DNA of 7,624 nt from Gammaproteobacteria bacterium (GTDB taxonomy: Bacteria; Pseudomonadota; Gammaproteobacteria; Chromatiales; Chromatiaceae), in NCBI GenBank assembly GCA_024644505.1, contig JAHEHQ010000118.1, forward strand, positions 1 to 7,624, given 5' to 3'. The notes below the pieces were generated by a model. The model did no database searches and was not told where the DNA came from. It saw nothing but the letters and a program-made list of their open reading frames with translations. Position numbers and translations under genes: made by a program. Shown here one piece after another: positions 1-6,508 of this stretch (positions within the stretch are counted from its first letter, which is position 1; each line of letters opens with the position of its first letter).

Positions 1-29
1 TGATAGCCACGCCCTCAAAAATGATTCGC

Positions 30-53
30 AAGCGCAGAAAATGCACTGCGCTT
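30..53. repeat. Perfect 8-bp inverted repeat (hairpin) downstream of tsaB
   Basis: AAGCGCAG (30-37) and CTGCGCTT (46-53) are perfect inverted repeats around an 8-nt loop. The site lies about 40 nt past the tsaB stop. On the minus strand, in the direction of tsaB transcription, the stem is followed after 8 nt by TTTTT (complement of AAAAA at 17-21). That resembles a rho-independent terminator, but the U-run is too far from the stem to be canonical. It could equally be part of a dispersed repeat together with the adjacent heptamers. Confidence 0.45.
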
Positions 54-56
54 ACT

Positions 57-84
57 GCTGACCGCTGACCGCTGACCGCTGACC
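57..84. repeat. Tandem heptamer array, 4 x GCTGACC
   Basis: Four exact head-to-tail copies of GCTGACC (GGTCAGC on the minus strand) occupy 57-63, 64-70, 71-77 and 78-84. A degenerate fifth copy at 50-56 (GCTTACT, two mismatches) runs into the neighbouring hairpin. The array starts 9 nt past the tsaB stop codon, in non-coding DNA. Short heptamer arrays of this kind vary in copy number by slippage. No function can be read from the sequence. Confidence 0.85.
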
Positions 85-93
85 GCCGCCATC

Positions 94-771
94 TCAACGC
101 CTCCAGGCCACCTTGTCCCGCAGATAAAGCGGCAGGGCCTGTTCCGCGGGAACCCCCTTTCCTTCCGCGAAACCGGCGACGCCCAGCAAGGCCACATCCC
201 AGGCGCTGCAAAGCAGCCCTGATTCGTAGGACCGCAGGGCACCGCCGAGCCGGCCCTTAAGGACGTCACCATAAGCCCCCCAGCCGGATCCCAGGCCTAA
301 CCAGCCGGCGCCCTCGGGAGGATCCAGGTCCTGGGGCCTGGCCAGTCTGTCTTCCTGTTCCGGAGACACCAGACCGGTCCCGTCCTCCCGATAACAACCC
401 CAGTAGAGTTCATGCATACGGGCATCGAAGGCGGGCAACAGCCGATCGGCCCCGTATTCGCGAAAACCCCGCTGGGCCAGGGCGGCCAGGGTTGAAACAG
501 GCACCACGGGAAGATCGGCGCCAAAGGCCGCCCCCTGCACCACGCCCGTGGCGATACGCACCCCGGTAAAAGATCCCGGCCCCCGGCCAAACGCCAGGGC
601 GTCCAGTGCGTTGAGCGTCAAACCCGCGTCCGCGAGCAGTTGCTCCATCATGGCCAGAATCAGCTCGCTGTGCCTGCGGGGCTCCACCTGAAAACACTCC
701 TGAATCTCGCCGTCGATGCTCAGGGCAGCGGAACAGGCTTCGGTGGCGGTCTCTATGGCGAGCAGTTTCAT
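94..771 (-). CDS. tsaB: tRNA N6-threonylcarbamoyladenosine biosynthesis protein TsaB
   Basis: TsaB is the non-catalytic ASKHA-fold partner of TsaD. With TsaD and TsaE it transfers threonylcarbamoyl from TC-AMP (made by TsaC) to A37 of ANN-decoding tRNAs in the cytoplasm. The 225-residue product is close to the usual 225-235. Visible family signatures are the N-terminal LLAIETAT (residues 3-10), HSELIL (34-39), the glycine-rich GRGPGSFTGVRIA (62-74), DARMHELYWGCY (116-127) and the C-terminal YLRDKVAW (216-223). The ATG overlaps the yoaA stop as ATGA (768-771). No strong Shine-Dalgarno precedes it, so translation is probably coupled to yoaA. The same yoaA-tsaB neighbourhood occurs in E. coli. 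TsaD-specific metal-binding histidines are absent, as expected for TsaB. Identification is secure. Confidence 0.96.
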   Translation of the reverse strand: MKLLAIETATEACSAALSIDGEIQECFQVEPRRHSELILAMMEQLLADAGLTLNALDALAFGRGPGSFTGVRIATGVVQGAAFGADLPVVPVSTLAALAQRGFREYGADRLLPAFDARMHELYWGCYREDGTGLVSPEQEDRLARPQDLDPPEGAGWLGLGSGWGAYGDVLKGRLGGALRSYESGLLCSAWDVALLGVAGFAEGKGVPAEQALPLYLRDKVAWRR

Positions 772-2684
772 GCCGGTATTGTATCGGAAAAGAAACGCTC
801 CACATCCCCCATGTCCCGGGTCCTGGCCATGGGGGGCATGCTGTCCAGGAACATCCGCCCATAGCCCTTCTTGAGCAGTCTGGGGTCGCAGACCACCAGC
901 AGGCCCCGGTCGGTCACGTCTCGGATGAGCCGGCCCGCCCCCTGCTTCAGGGCAATGGCCGCCTGGGGTACCTGGTACTCCATAAAGGGGTTCCCCCCCT
1001 GCTTTCTCAACGCCTCTATGCGCGCCTGCAGTACCGGATCTCCGGGAGAGGCGAAAGGCAGCTTGTCGATGATCACGCAGGATAGCGCCTCCCCCCTGAC
1101 ATCCACCCCCTCCCAGAAACTGGCCGTGGCCAGGAGTACGGCGTTGCCCAGCTCCCGAAAAAGCCGAAGCAGCTCACCCTTCGGCGCATTGCCCTGGACC
1201 AGGATCGGATAATCTATCCGTCCTTCCAGCAGCTTTGCCGCCTCACGCAGGGCCCGGTGGCTGGTAAACAGCATGAATGCACGCCCCCGGCTCGCCTCCA
1301 GCACAGGCACGGCGATCTCCGTCACCGCAGCCGTGTAGTCCGGAGAGCCCGGATGGGGCAGTCCCCGGGGAACAAACCACAGGGCCTGCCCCGGATAGTC
1401 GAAGGGGCTGTCCCACAGGGCGGTCTCCGCCCCGCTCAAGCCGAGTTGACGCTGGAAATGATCGAAGTTGCCGCCAACCGCCAGGGTCGCGGATGTGAAC
1501 ACCCAGCAGGCCCGATGACATTCCATCTGCTGCTGAAACAGACCCGCGATCTCCAGGGGCGTCGTGTTCAGACGGAAACTCTGGCGCTGGGTCTCGAACC
1601 AGCGAATCTCGTGATCATCCACCCGATCGCAGAATGTCGCCAGACTTTCACCCAGCTGACGGCAGCGGTCATGACAGCTGTCCAGACCCTTGCCGCGGCC
1701 CTTGAGGGAATGCAACTGCTGCTCGAGTTTTAGCAGGGCCTGCCGCAGGCTGGACAGTGCAGACTCCACCCGCTCGTCCGAGGCCACCTCCGACCACGAG
1801 GCACGCCGGTTGTCCAGCCCGAACAGCAGCCGCAGGTCACGCACCATTTTTCCGATCCGGGCCGTCTGCTCGGGCAGTTCTTCGAGATCCCCCGCGTCGC
1901 GCCGGTACTCGATCTCCGTGTCCCTGACCAGTTCAGTCAACTGGCGTCCGCTCACAGTGGTACCGAAGAAATTGCTCGCGACCTCCGGCAGCTGGTGAGC
2001 CTCGTCCACGATGAAACAGTCCGTGTCGGGAAGCAGTTCCCCGAATCCCTCTTCCCGCAGTGAGAAATCCGCGCACAGCAGATGATGGTTGATGACCACC
2101 AGATCCGCCTCCTGGGCCCTGCGCCTTGCCTCCACCAGATGACAGACCGAGTACGAGGTACACTCCTGGCCGAGACAGTTGTCGGTCGTGGAGGTCACGT
2201 AGGGCCAGATCGGGGCGTCTTCCGGAATATCGCCCATTTCCGCGATATCACCGGACGGGGTCTTTCCAGACCAGCGCCGGATCTGCATCAGATGATCCAC
2301 CATCTCACGGGATCTCAGACGCCCCTCGGACAGCGTGTTCTCCATGCGGTGCAGGCACAGATAGTTGGCCCGTCCTTTCAAAAGCGCCACGTTGGTGGGG
2401 AGCGCCAGGGCATCCCTGATGAGGGGCAGATCCCTGTGGTACAGCTGATCCTGCAGATTCTTGGTGCCGGTGGAGATGATCACCTTCCTGCCGGAGACAA
2501 GTGCGGGGATCAGATAAGCGAAGGTCTTGCCGGTGCCGGTGCCGGCCTCGGTTATCAGCACGCCGCCCTGTTCCAGGATACGACCCACCTGTTCGGCCAT
2601 CTCCCGCTGCTGCGGTCTGTAGGAGAACTGCTCCAGGGTATTGGCAAGCAGGCCTTTCGGCCCCAGGATCTCAGCGATGTCCAT
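768..2684 (-). CDS. yoaA: ATP-dependent DNA helicase YoaA (DinG/XPD-like, Fe-S)
   Basis: This is a superfamily 2, XPD/DinG-type 5'-3' DNA helicase. E. coli YoaA works with the clamp-loader chi subunit HolC in repair of stalled forks. The 638-residue product matches YoaA in length. It has Walker A EAGTGTGKT (46-54), motif Ia STGTKNLQDQ (71-80), four cysteines at 110, 170, 175 and 181 spaced for an XPD-type [4Fe-4S] cluster, the DEAH box (227-230), TSATL (397-401), SFWEGVD (522-528) and motif VI QGAGRLIR (581-588). No N-terminal exonuclease domain is present, which excludes the Gram-positive DinG form. Length and linkage to tsaB favour YoaA over DinG. The ATG at 2684 lacks a clear Shine-Dalgarno. 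A possible -10, TATAGT (2699-2704, minus), lies just inside the flank of the repeat element at 2711-2979, so any promoter would have its upstream half inside that element. Confidence 0.94.
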   Translation of the reverse strand: MDIAEILGPKGLLANTLEQFSYRPQQREMAEQVGRILEQGGVLITEAGTGTGKTFAYLIPALVSGRKVIISTGTKNLQDQLYHRDLPLIRDALALPTNVALLKGRANYLCLHRMENTLSEGRLRSREMVDHLMQIRRWSGKTPSGDIAEMGDIPEDAPIWPYVTSTTDNCLGQECTSYSVCHLVEARRRAQEADLVVINHHLLCADFSLREEGFGELLPDTDCFIVDEAHQLPEVASNFFGTTVSGRQLTELVRDTEIEYRRDAGDLEELPEQTARIGKMVRDLRLLFGLDNRRASWSEVASDERVESALSSLRQALLKLEQQLHSLKGRGKGLDSCHDRCRQLGESLATFCDRVDDHEIRWFETQRQSFRLNTTPLEIAGLFQQQMECHRACWVFTSATLAVGGNFDHFQRQLGLSGAETALWDSPFDYPGQALWFVPRGLPHPGSPDYTAAVTEIAVPVLEASRGRAFMLFTSHRALREAAKLLEGRIDYPILVQGNAPKGELLRLFRELGNAVLLATASFWEGVDVRGEALSCVIIDKLPFASPGDPVLQARIEALRKQGGNPFMEYQVPQAAIALKQGAGRLIRDVTDRGLLVVCDPRLLKKGYGRMFLDSMPPMARTRDMGDVERFFSDTIPA

Positions 2685-2762
2685 CGGGGACTGATAGCAC
2701 TATACGGACCAGGGCCTGTTAACACTAGGCGGATACCCAGCGTTGGCCCTCCAATGAGGCCA

Positions 2763-2817
2763 GACAAGGCGCACAGAGCGAAGTTTGGTTGTTCCAAATG
2801 AGCGATGTGCAACGCCG
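2763..2817 (+). repeat. Hairpin unit A of the nested element
   Basis: This 55-nt core begins GACAAGGCGCAC and ends GTGCAACGCCG. A central hairpin, TTTGG (2784-2788) and CCAAA (2794-2798), has a TTGTT loop and is flanked on both sides by GAGCGA. An outer pairing is possible between GCAC (2771-2774) and GTGC (2807-2810). The core is enclosed by the 20-bp inverted repeat 2742-2761 / 2821-2840. It aligns without gaps over its first 43 nt to unit B at 31 positions. Confidence 0.8.
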
Positions 2818-2870
2818 AATGGCCTCATTGGAGAGCCAACCCGGAGGGACGGGGCCATTTTTCCCCATGA

Positions 2871-2926
2871 CCGCGTTGCACTTTCGCTTATGTACGGCAG
2901 GTACACTGCGCTCAGTGCGCCTTGTC
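2871..2926 (-). repeat. Hairpin unit B, diverged inverted copy of unit A
   Basis: Read on the minus strand, this 56-nt core begins GACAAGGCGCAC and ends GTGCAACGCGG, like unit A. Its central hairpin is TGTAC (2901-2905) and GTACA (2891-2895) around CTGCC, at the same alignment positions as the unit A hairpin. The enclosing inverted repeat (about 2848-2864 / 2932-2949, with GGCCATTTTT in its arms) differs from that of unit A. The two units therefore share a core but have different outer stems. Confidence 0.8.
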
Positions 2927-2977
2927 CTGCGAAAAAATGGCCTCCGTCGATGGGCATCCGCCTAGTGTTAACAGGCC

Positions 2978-3475
2978 CTAGCCGGACCGGTTGTCCCAAA
3001 GCTCCGGTTCCAGGCCTTCTTCCCGCGTCCAGGCCAGCCTCCCGATCACCTTGAACCGGGCCACCGACAGGGCTCCTCTCTTGACGCGACTGCTGCTGGA
3101 CTTGTTCATGTATTCGAGCAGGTCTTCACGCTCGGCCTCATAAATCTCGTAAGGTTCGTACTCCTCATCCATGAGAACCAGAACCACAGATTCCCATGCC
3201 TGGTCCACCTTTATCTGCCCGATTCGCTGACCGCCTTTGCTCTCGTCGAAAATGGTCCGGCTCTTGATCTGAATTTTCTTGTCGTCGCGGCCGGGATCTA
3301 TGGCATCTATGCCACCCGAGGGCGCGGACACCGGCTGCAGTTCCAGCAACCTCAACGCATCGTGCAGCGCGATCTCGTTACTCACACCGGGCAGGGGCTT
3401 ACCGGTGGTACGCCGGTAATCCGCAGCCAACTGCCGCGCCTGGGCGATCAGTTTGTCTACGGCATAGACGCTCAT
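2978..3475 (-). CDS. Uncharacterised protein with PD-(D/E)XK nuclease-like pattern (DUF6998-like)
   Basis: The 165-residue protein has no signal peptide or membrane segment and is probably cytoplasmic. The ATG at 3475 is preferred because AAAAGGGGA sits 5-6 nt upstream. A TTG at 3523 would add 16 residues but has no such site. Residues E34, D58 and the Q69-I-K71 motif follow the E...D...QxK arrangement of the Mrr-like branch of the PD-(D/E)XK fold. The family likeness (N-terminal IDKL-AQAR-LAA-YR, C-terminal RFKVIGRLAWT) recalls, from memory, proteins labelled DUF6998. Nuclease activity is inference, since the fold also includes non-catalytic proteins. The gene follows the lpoP-like gene by 63 nt and has a possible promoter of its own. 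Its stop TAG (2978-2980) shares two bases with the terminal repeat of the 2711-2979 element, so the element may have set or trimmed the C-terminus. No methylase or other restriction partner is nearby. Confidence 0.72.
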   Translation of the reverse strand: MSVYAVDKLIAQARQLAADYRRTTGKPLPGVSNEIALHDALRLLELQPVSAPSGGIDAIDPGRDDKKIQIKSRTIFDESKGGQRIGQIKVDQAWESVVLVLMDEEYEPYEIYEAEREDLLEYMNKSSSSRVKRGALSVARFKVIGRLAWTREEGLEPELWDNRSG

Positions 3476-3511
3476 GCGGTCCCCTTTTTTACAGGTAGCA
3501 AATGAACCCGG

Positions 3512-3542
3512 ATTGTAACCCAAACCGGTTTGAGGCGGTTAA
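3512..3542 (-). promoter_or_regulatory. Possible promoter with 12-bp palindrome upstream of the nuclease-like gene
   Basis: On the minus strand a TACAAT hexamer (3512-3517, one mismatch to TATAAT) is preceded 19 nt upstream by TTAACC (3537-3542, a weak -35). The spacer carries the perfect palindrome CAAACCGGTTTG (3521-3532), placed where a dimeric repressor could bind. The -35 hexamer overlaps the end of the lpoP-like gene. The spacer is longer than ideal, so this is tentative. The palindrome itself is certain. Confidence 0.3.
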
Positions 3543-4063
3543 CGATACGCCTTTGCCCTTCGCTCCGCCGCCGCGGCGGACGCCGAATCCCCCGCTGCCC
3601 TGTAGCTGCGTGCCATGAGCCGCCAGTTGTCGCGCACCAGTTCGGCATCACCGCCAGCAAGGCTGTTGGATTTGGCGGCCAGTTCCACTGCCATGGCATG
3701 ACGCCCCTGCTTCATGCGCAGGAATGCCAGCCGGTGCCACACATGGGCGTTTCTGGGTTCTATCCTCAATGCCCGTTCCACAGACCCAACCGCGGCAGTC
3801 AGATCATTTGCCGTCTCCTGCCGGGATGCCTCTTCAAGCAGGGCTGCCACCGGCATGCTGTATTGGGGCGACATGGCCACCGCGACCTGGGGTTCGTATG
3901 AACTTGTCTGCGCAGGCCCCCTGCCTTGAGCGGATTCGTCCTGATCGCCGGGAAGGGACGAAGCCGAGTGTGCCGTGGGGGAAGACCGCATGGGCGTGCT
4001 GCAGGCCCCTATGGGCAATGTCAGTATTATCAGCCAGATCATCATGGGTCTGGTATTGGTCAT
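3539..4063 (-). CDS. lpoP: TPR-containing lipoprotein, LpoP-like activator of PBP1b
   Basis: The product is a 174-residue lipoprotein. It has a hydrophobic signal segment (about residues 7-19) ending in the lipobox I-G-A-C21. Serine at +2 predicts outer-membrane sorting. A flexible Ser/Pro/Gln-rich linker (22-65) follows. The rest is helical TPR-like sequence in three units, about 70-103 (ending ALRIEP), 106-138 and 140-171. In Pseudomonas aeruginosa the PBP1b activator LpoP is a TPR lipoprotein encoded next to the PBP1b gene. The lipobox, linker, TPR order and this location all fit that role, reaching through the murein to stimulate the synthase. The start overlaps the mrcB stop as ATGA, and a strong GGAGG lies 8 nt upstream inside mrcB, which indicates coupled translation. 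The gene name is by analogy; a generic TPR lipoprotein remains the alternative. Confidence 0.85.
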   Translation of the reverse strand: MTNTRPMMIWLIILTLPIGACSTPMRSSPTAHSASSLPGDQDESAQGRGPAQTSSYEPQVAVAMSPQYSMPVAALLEEASRQETANDLTAAVGSVERALRIEPRNAHVWHRLAFLRMKQGRHAMAVELAAKSNSLAGGDAELVRDNWRLMARSYRAAGDSASAAAAERRAKAYR

Positions 4064-6441
4064 TCGAAAATCCTCCGGAACAGTGAACGCAGGGGGTCGT
4101 CCGTCTCCGCAACACAGGGAGCTTTCGTTTCGGGCGCGGAGCCCCTGATAAACGGATACTCCTGTGCACCCTCACACCTGGCATCGGCCCTCAGGCCGGA
4201 CACAGGATCTATCCAGACGGCCTCGACAGATTCCGGTCTCGGCAGATCCAGCGGAACCGGTGCCATCCGGCGCATTATATCCCCCCATACCCGCAAAGCA
4301 CCCTGCGCCCCCGTGAGACCCGCCGGCTTGTTGTCGTCCCTGCCGACCCAGACCACCGCCACCTCGTTGCCGCTGAAACCGGCGAACCAACTGTCTTTCA
4401 AATCATTGGTGGTACCCGTTTTTCCCGCAACATTGAGTTGATCACCCAGAAAGCCTGACAGACTCCTTGCCGTGCCGGTGCGAACCACCTCCTGCAGATT
4501 TCTGTTCAACAGGTAGACAGGGCCGACCGGAGCGGCCTGTCTGACCGTCAACGGATACCGTTGCAGTTGGGACCCATCTGCCGCCTGCACCTCGCGAATC
4601 GCCCGCAAGGGTGACCGGAACCCCCCGGCCGCGAATGTCTGGTAGATCTGTGCAACCTCCAGGGGACTCAGGGATACGGCACCCAGAAACAGGGCAGGTA
4701 TGGCCTGAACAGGGCGGTTGATTCCCAACTGCTCCAGCAGTTCCAGCGCCGGCTTCAAGCCGATCTCCATCCCGAGACGCACCGTGGCCACGTTGTAGGA
4801 TTTGCTCAGGGCCAGGTGAAGGGGCACCTCGCCATGGTTCTTGAGATCAAAATTCCGCGGTGACCATACGCTTCCATCCCTGCCCCCAATGTGTATGGGT
4901 TCGTCGCTCAGCTTCGTCACGAGATTATACCGGTCCGGCCGCATGAGCGCGGCCAGATAGACCACCGGCTTTATCAGGGATCCGATGGGGCGTCTGGCGT
5001 CCAGCGCCCGGTTGAATCCCGCATAACCGGCACGCCGCCCACCCACCACCGCAAGTATCTCGCCGCCCTCGGATCTTGCCACGACAGCCGCGCCTTCAAG
5101 CTTCCCGGCCGGCAGACCATGCCTTTTTTCCAGTTTTTGGAGGCGCTCGCTCAGCGATATCTCGGTCTGTTGCTGTATCTCCGGATCCAGGGTGGTGAAG
5201 ATGCGCAATCCCTCGGATGTCAGGTCTTCCGGGCGATAATCCCGCCGCAGCTGGCGCCGCACCAGATCGAGAAATGCGGGATAACCGCTGCCGCCCTTCT
5301 TGCCCCGGCTGACCACCCCGAGCGGTGCCTTTGCCGCTCTGTTTTTCTGTTCCGCGGTAATCACGTCCTGGCGGTGCAGCACATCGAGCACCAGATTGCG
5401 CCGTTTGCCGGCCCGCTCCGGATGAATCCTGGGATCATACAGGGAGGGGCCCCGGATCATGCCGACCAGCAACGCGAGCCTGGGCAGATCCAGTTCATCC
5501 AGCGGGCGATTGAAATAGAAGTGGCTGGCCAGCCCGAAGCCGTGTATGGCACGGTTACCGTCCTGACCCAGATAGATCTCGTTCAGGTAAGCTGACAGGA
5601 TTTCGTCCTTGCTGAAGCGGCGCTCGATGATGAGCGCCATCACCGCCTCATTCGCCTTGCGCCACAGGCTCTTTTCCCGGGTCAGGTAAAGATTTTTCGC
5701 CAGCTGCTGGGTCAGGGTGCTGCCCCCCTGAACCACTCCGCCGGCCTTCAGGTTGGCCCAGACCGCCCGCAGGATGGCTTTCAGATCCACCCCGTGATGG
5801 GTGTAAAAGGAACGATCCTCGATGGTGATCAACATATCGATCAATATCTCCGGCACCTCATCCAGAACCACCGGCACCCGGTCCTCATTGTGGGCCGGGT
5901 AGATACTGCCGATCTTGGGTGTTTCCAGGCGAACCAGTGCCTGTGGCCTGCCATTGCCATCCACCATGGAGCTCAGCACGCCTCCCCTGAAACCCAGGTC
6001 CAGATAACGGCCCGACTCCTGGCCGTCCCAGAAAGCGAAAGGCCGGGTGCGTACGATGATGCGATCCCTGTTGCGCGACCAGGCAGCAGGCCGCTTCGGG
6101 TAGGTCACCTTGCGATACCCAAGGCGTTGAAACTCGGCCTCGAGCTGACCGGGGGATAGCTTCGCACCCGGGTAGAGTTCCAGCGGCCTTCCATAGACCT
6201 GAGCCGGTACCGCATGGCGTTTCCCCTCGAAACCCGTCCTGACTTTGTGATCCAGGTAGAGGAGATAGATGCCGCTGATTGCCCCCAGAAACACCAGGAG
6301 TGCAACAATCCTGGATAACCGGCGCCCGGATTTTCCGGTGCGGCGGCGCCCGCGTCCTGTGCGGCTTTTTCTCGCGGGGGTCTTCTTCCCCGTCCGCGAC
6401 TTGCTATGCGGTTTTCCGGCGTTCTTTCGGGACTTGGCCAT
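4060..6441 (-). CDS. mrcB: Penicillin-binding protein 1B (bifunctional peptidoglycan synthase)
   Basis: This class A PBP polymerises lipid II into glycan strands and cross-links stem peptides at the periplasmic face of the inner membrane. The 793-residue product has a very basic N-terminus (1-42), one membrane segment (about 43-63) and a UB2H-like region (about 78-165). A GT51 glycosyltransferase domain (about 190-345) carries the catalytic Glu208 in IEDRSFYTHHG and GGSTLTQQLAKN (239-250). The transpeptidase domain (about 450-720) has the serine motif S488-L-I-K, S548-Y-N and K674-T-G-T. Cys756 and Cys776 near the end could form a disulfide. The UB2H region and length (E. coli PBP1b is 844) separate it from PBP1a. 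The ATG at 6441 has only a weak Shine-Dalgarno, but no other Met occurs before residue 159. It lies 67 nt after the L,D-transpeptidase gene and overlaps lpoP. Confidence 0.97.
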   Translation of the reverse strand: MAKSRKNAGKPHSKSRTGKKTPARKSRTGRGRRRTGKSGRRLSRIVALLVFLGAISGIYLLYLDHKVRTGFEGKRHAVPAQVYGRPLELYPGAKLSPGQLEAEFQRLGYRKVTYPKRPAAWSRNRDRIIVRTRPFAFWDGQESGRYLDLGFRGGVLSSMVDGNGRPQALVRLETPKIGSIYPAHNEDRVPVVLDEVPEILIDMLITIEDRSFYTHHGVDLKAILRAVWANLKAGGVVQGGSTLTQQLAKNLYLTREKSLWRKANEAVMALIIERRFSKDEILSAYLNEIYLGQDGNRAIHGFGLASHFYFNRPLDELDLPRLALLVGMIRGPSLYDPRIHPERAGKRRNLVLDVLHRQDVITAEQKNRAAKAPLGVVSRGKKGGSGYPAFLDLVRRQLRRDYRPEDLTSEGLRIFTTLDPEIQQQTEISLSERLQKLEKRHGLPAGKLEGAAVVARSEGGEILAVVGGRRAGYAGFNRALDARRPIGSLIKPVVYLAALMRPDRYNLVTKLSDEPIHIGGRDGSVWSPRNFDLKNHGEVPLHLALSKSYNVATVRLGMEIGLKPALELLEQLGINRPVQAIPALFLGAVSLSPLEVAQIYQTFAAGGFRSPLRAIREVQAADGSQLQRYPLTVRQAAPVGPVYLLNRNLQEVVRTGTARSLSGFLGDQLNVAGKTGTTNDLKDSWFAGFSGNEVAVVWVGRDDNKPAGLTGAQGALRVWGDIMRRMAPVPLDLPRPESVEAVWIDPVSGLRADARCEGAQEYPFIRGSAPETKAPCVAETDDPLRSLFRRIFE

Positions 6442-6475
6442 GAAGTAATCGTGCCTGGTTTTCTAAATTTGGTGC

Positions 6476-6501
6476 GGCGGCATTCACGGGATGAACCCGC
6501 C
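6476..6501. repeat. Imperfect hairpin between the L,D-transpeptidase gene and mrcB
   Basis: GGCGGCAT (6476-6483) and ATG plus CCGCC (6491-6501, interrupted by AAC) can form a GC-rich stem with a 7-nt loop. It stands 8 nt past the L,D-transpeptidase stop codon and about 35 nt before the mrcB start. No T-run follows on the minus strand, so it is not a canonical intrinsic terminator. It could attenuate read-through or stabilise an mRNA end. Confidence 0.3.
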
Positions 6502-6508
6502 GGATCGT

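Larger units (their letters stand above)
2711..2979. mobile_element. MITE-like non-autonomous element with nested inverted repeats
   Basis: The 269-bp non-coding segment is bounded by perfect 24-bp terminal inverted repeats, 2711-2734 and 2956-2979. The outer end reads AGGGCCTGTTAACACTAGGC. The match continues to 29 bp with one mismatch (2711-2739 / 2951-2979). Inside are two further inverted repeats, 2742-2761 with 2821-2840 (19 of 20 matched) and about 2848-2864 with 2932-2949. Each encloses one copy of a roughly 55-bp core. The cores, 2763-2817 (plus) and 2871-2926 (minus), are related to each other in opposite orientation. There is no credible reading frame for a transposase. No flush target-site duplication is evident: CGGACC occurs on both sides (2705-2710 and 2983-2988), but the right copy is offset by 3 nt. 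It could be a MITE or a REP/BIME-like intergenic repeat mobilised in trans. Confidence 0.8.

Noticed and set aside
57..84. CRISPR array
   Set aside because: The units are 7-bp direct tandem copies without spacers.
15..272. Minus-strand frame of 85 codons through the heptamer array
   Set aside because: It overlaps the tsaB 3' end out of frame, and its repetitive Ser/Gln/Arg tail is just translated GGTCAGC repeats.
2082..2801. Plus-strand open frame of 239 codons
   Set aside because: It lies antisense to the N-terminal half of yoaA, whose motifs are unambiguous, and its translation shows no recognisable family.
2711..2979. Autonomous insertion sequence, integron attC site or tRNA gene
   Set aside because: There is no transposase frame, no attC core pair flanking a cassette and no tRNA arm pattern. 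The symmetry is that of nested inverted repeats.
2700..3054. Open frames crossing the repeat element on both strands (99 and 89 codons)
   Set aside because: They run through inverted repeats and hairpins, have no homology-like features, and are explained by stop-poor repeat sequence.
4891..5595. Plus-strand open frame of 234 codons
   Set aside because: It is fully antisense to the glycosyltransferase-transpeptidase region of mrcB and is a by-product of GC-rich codon use.
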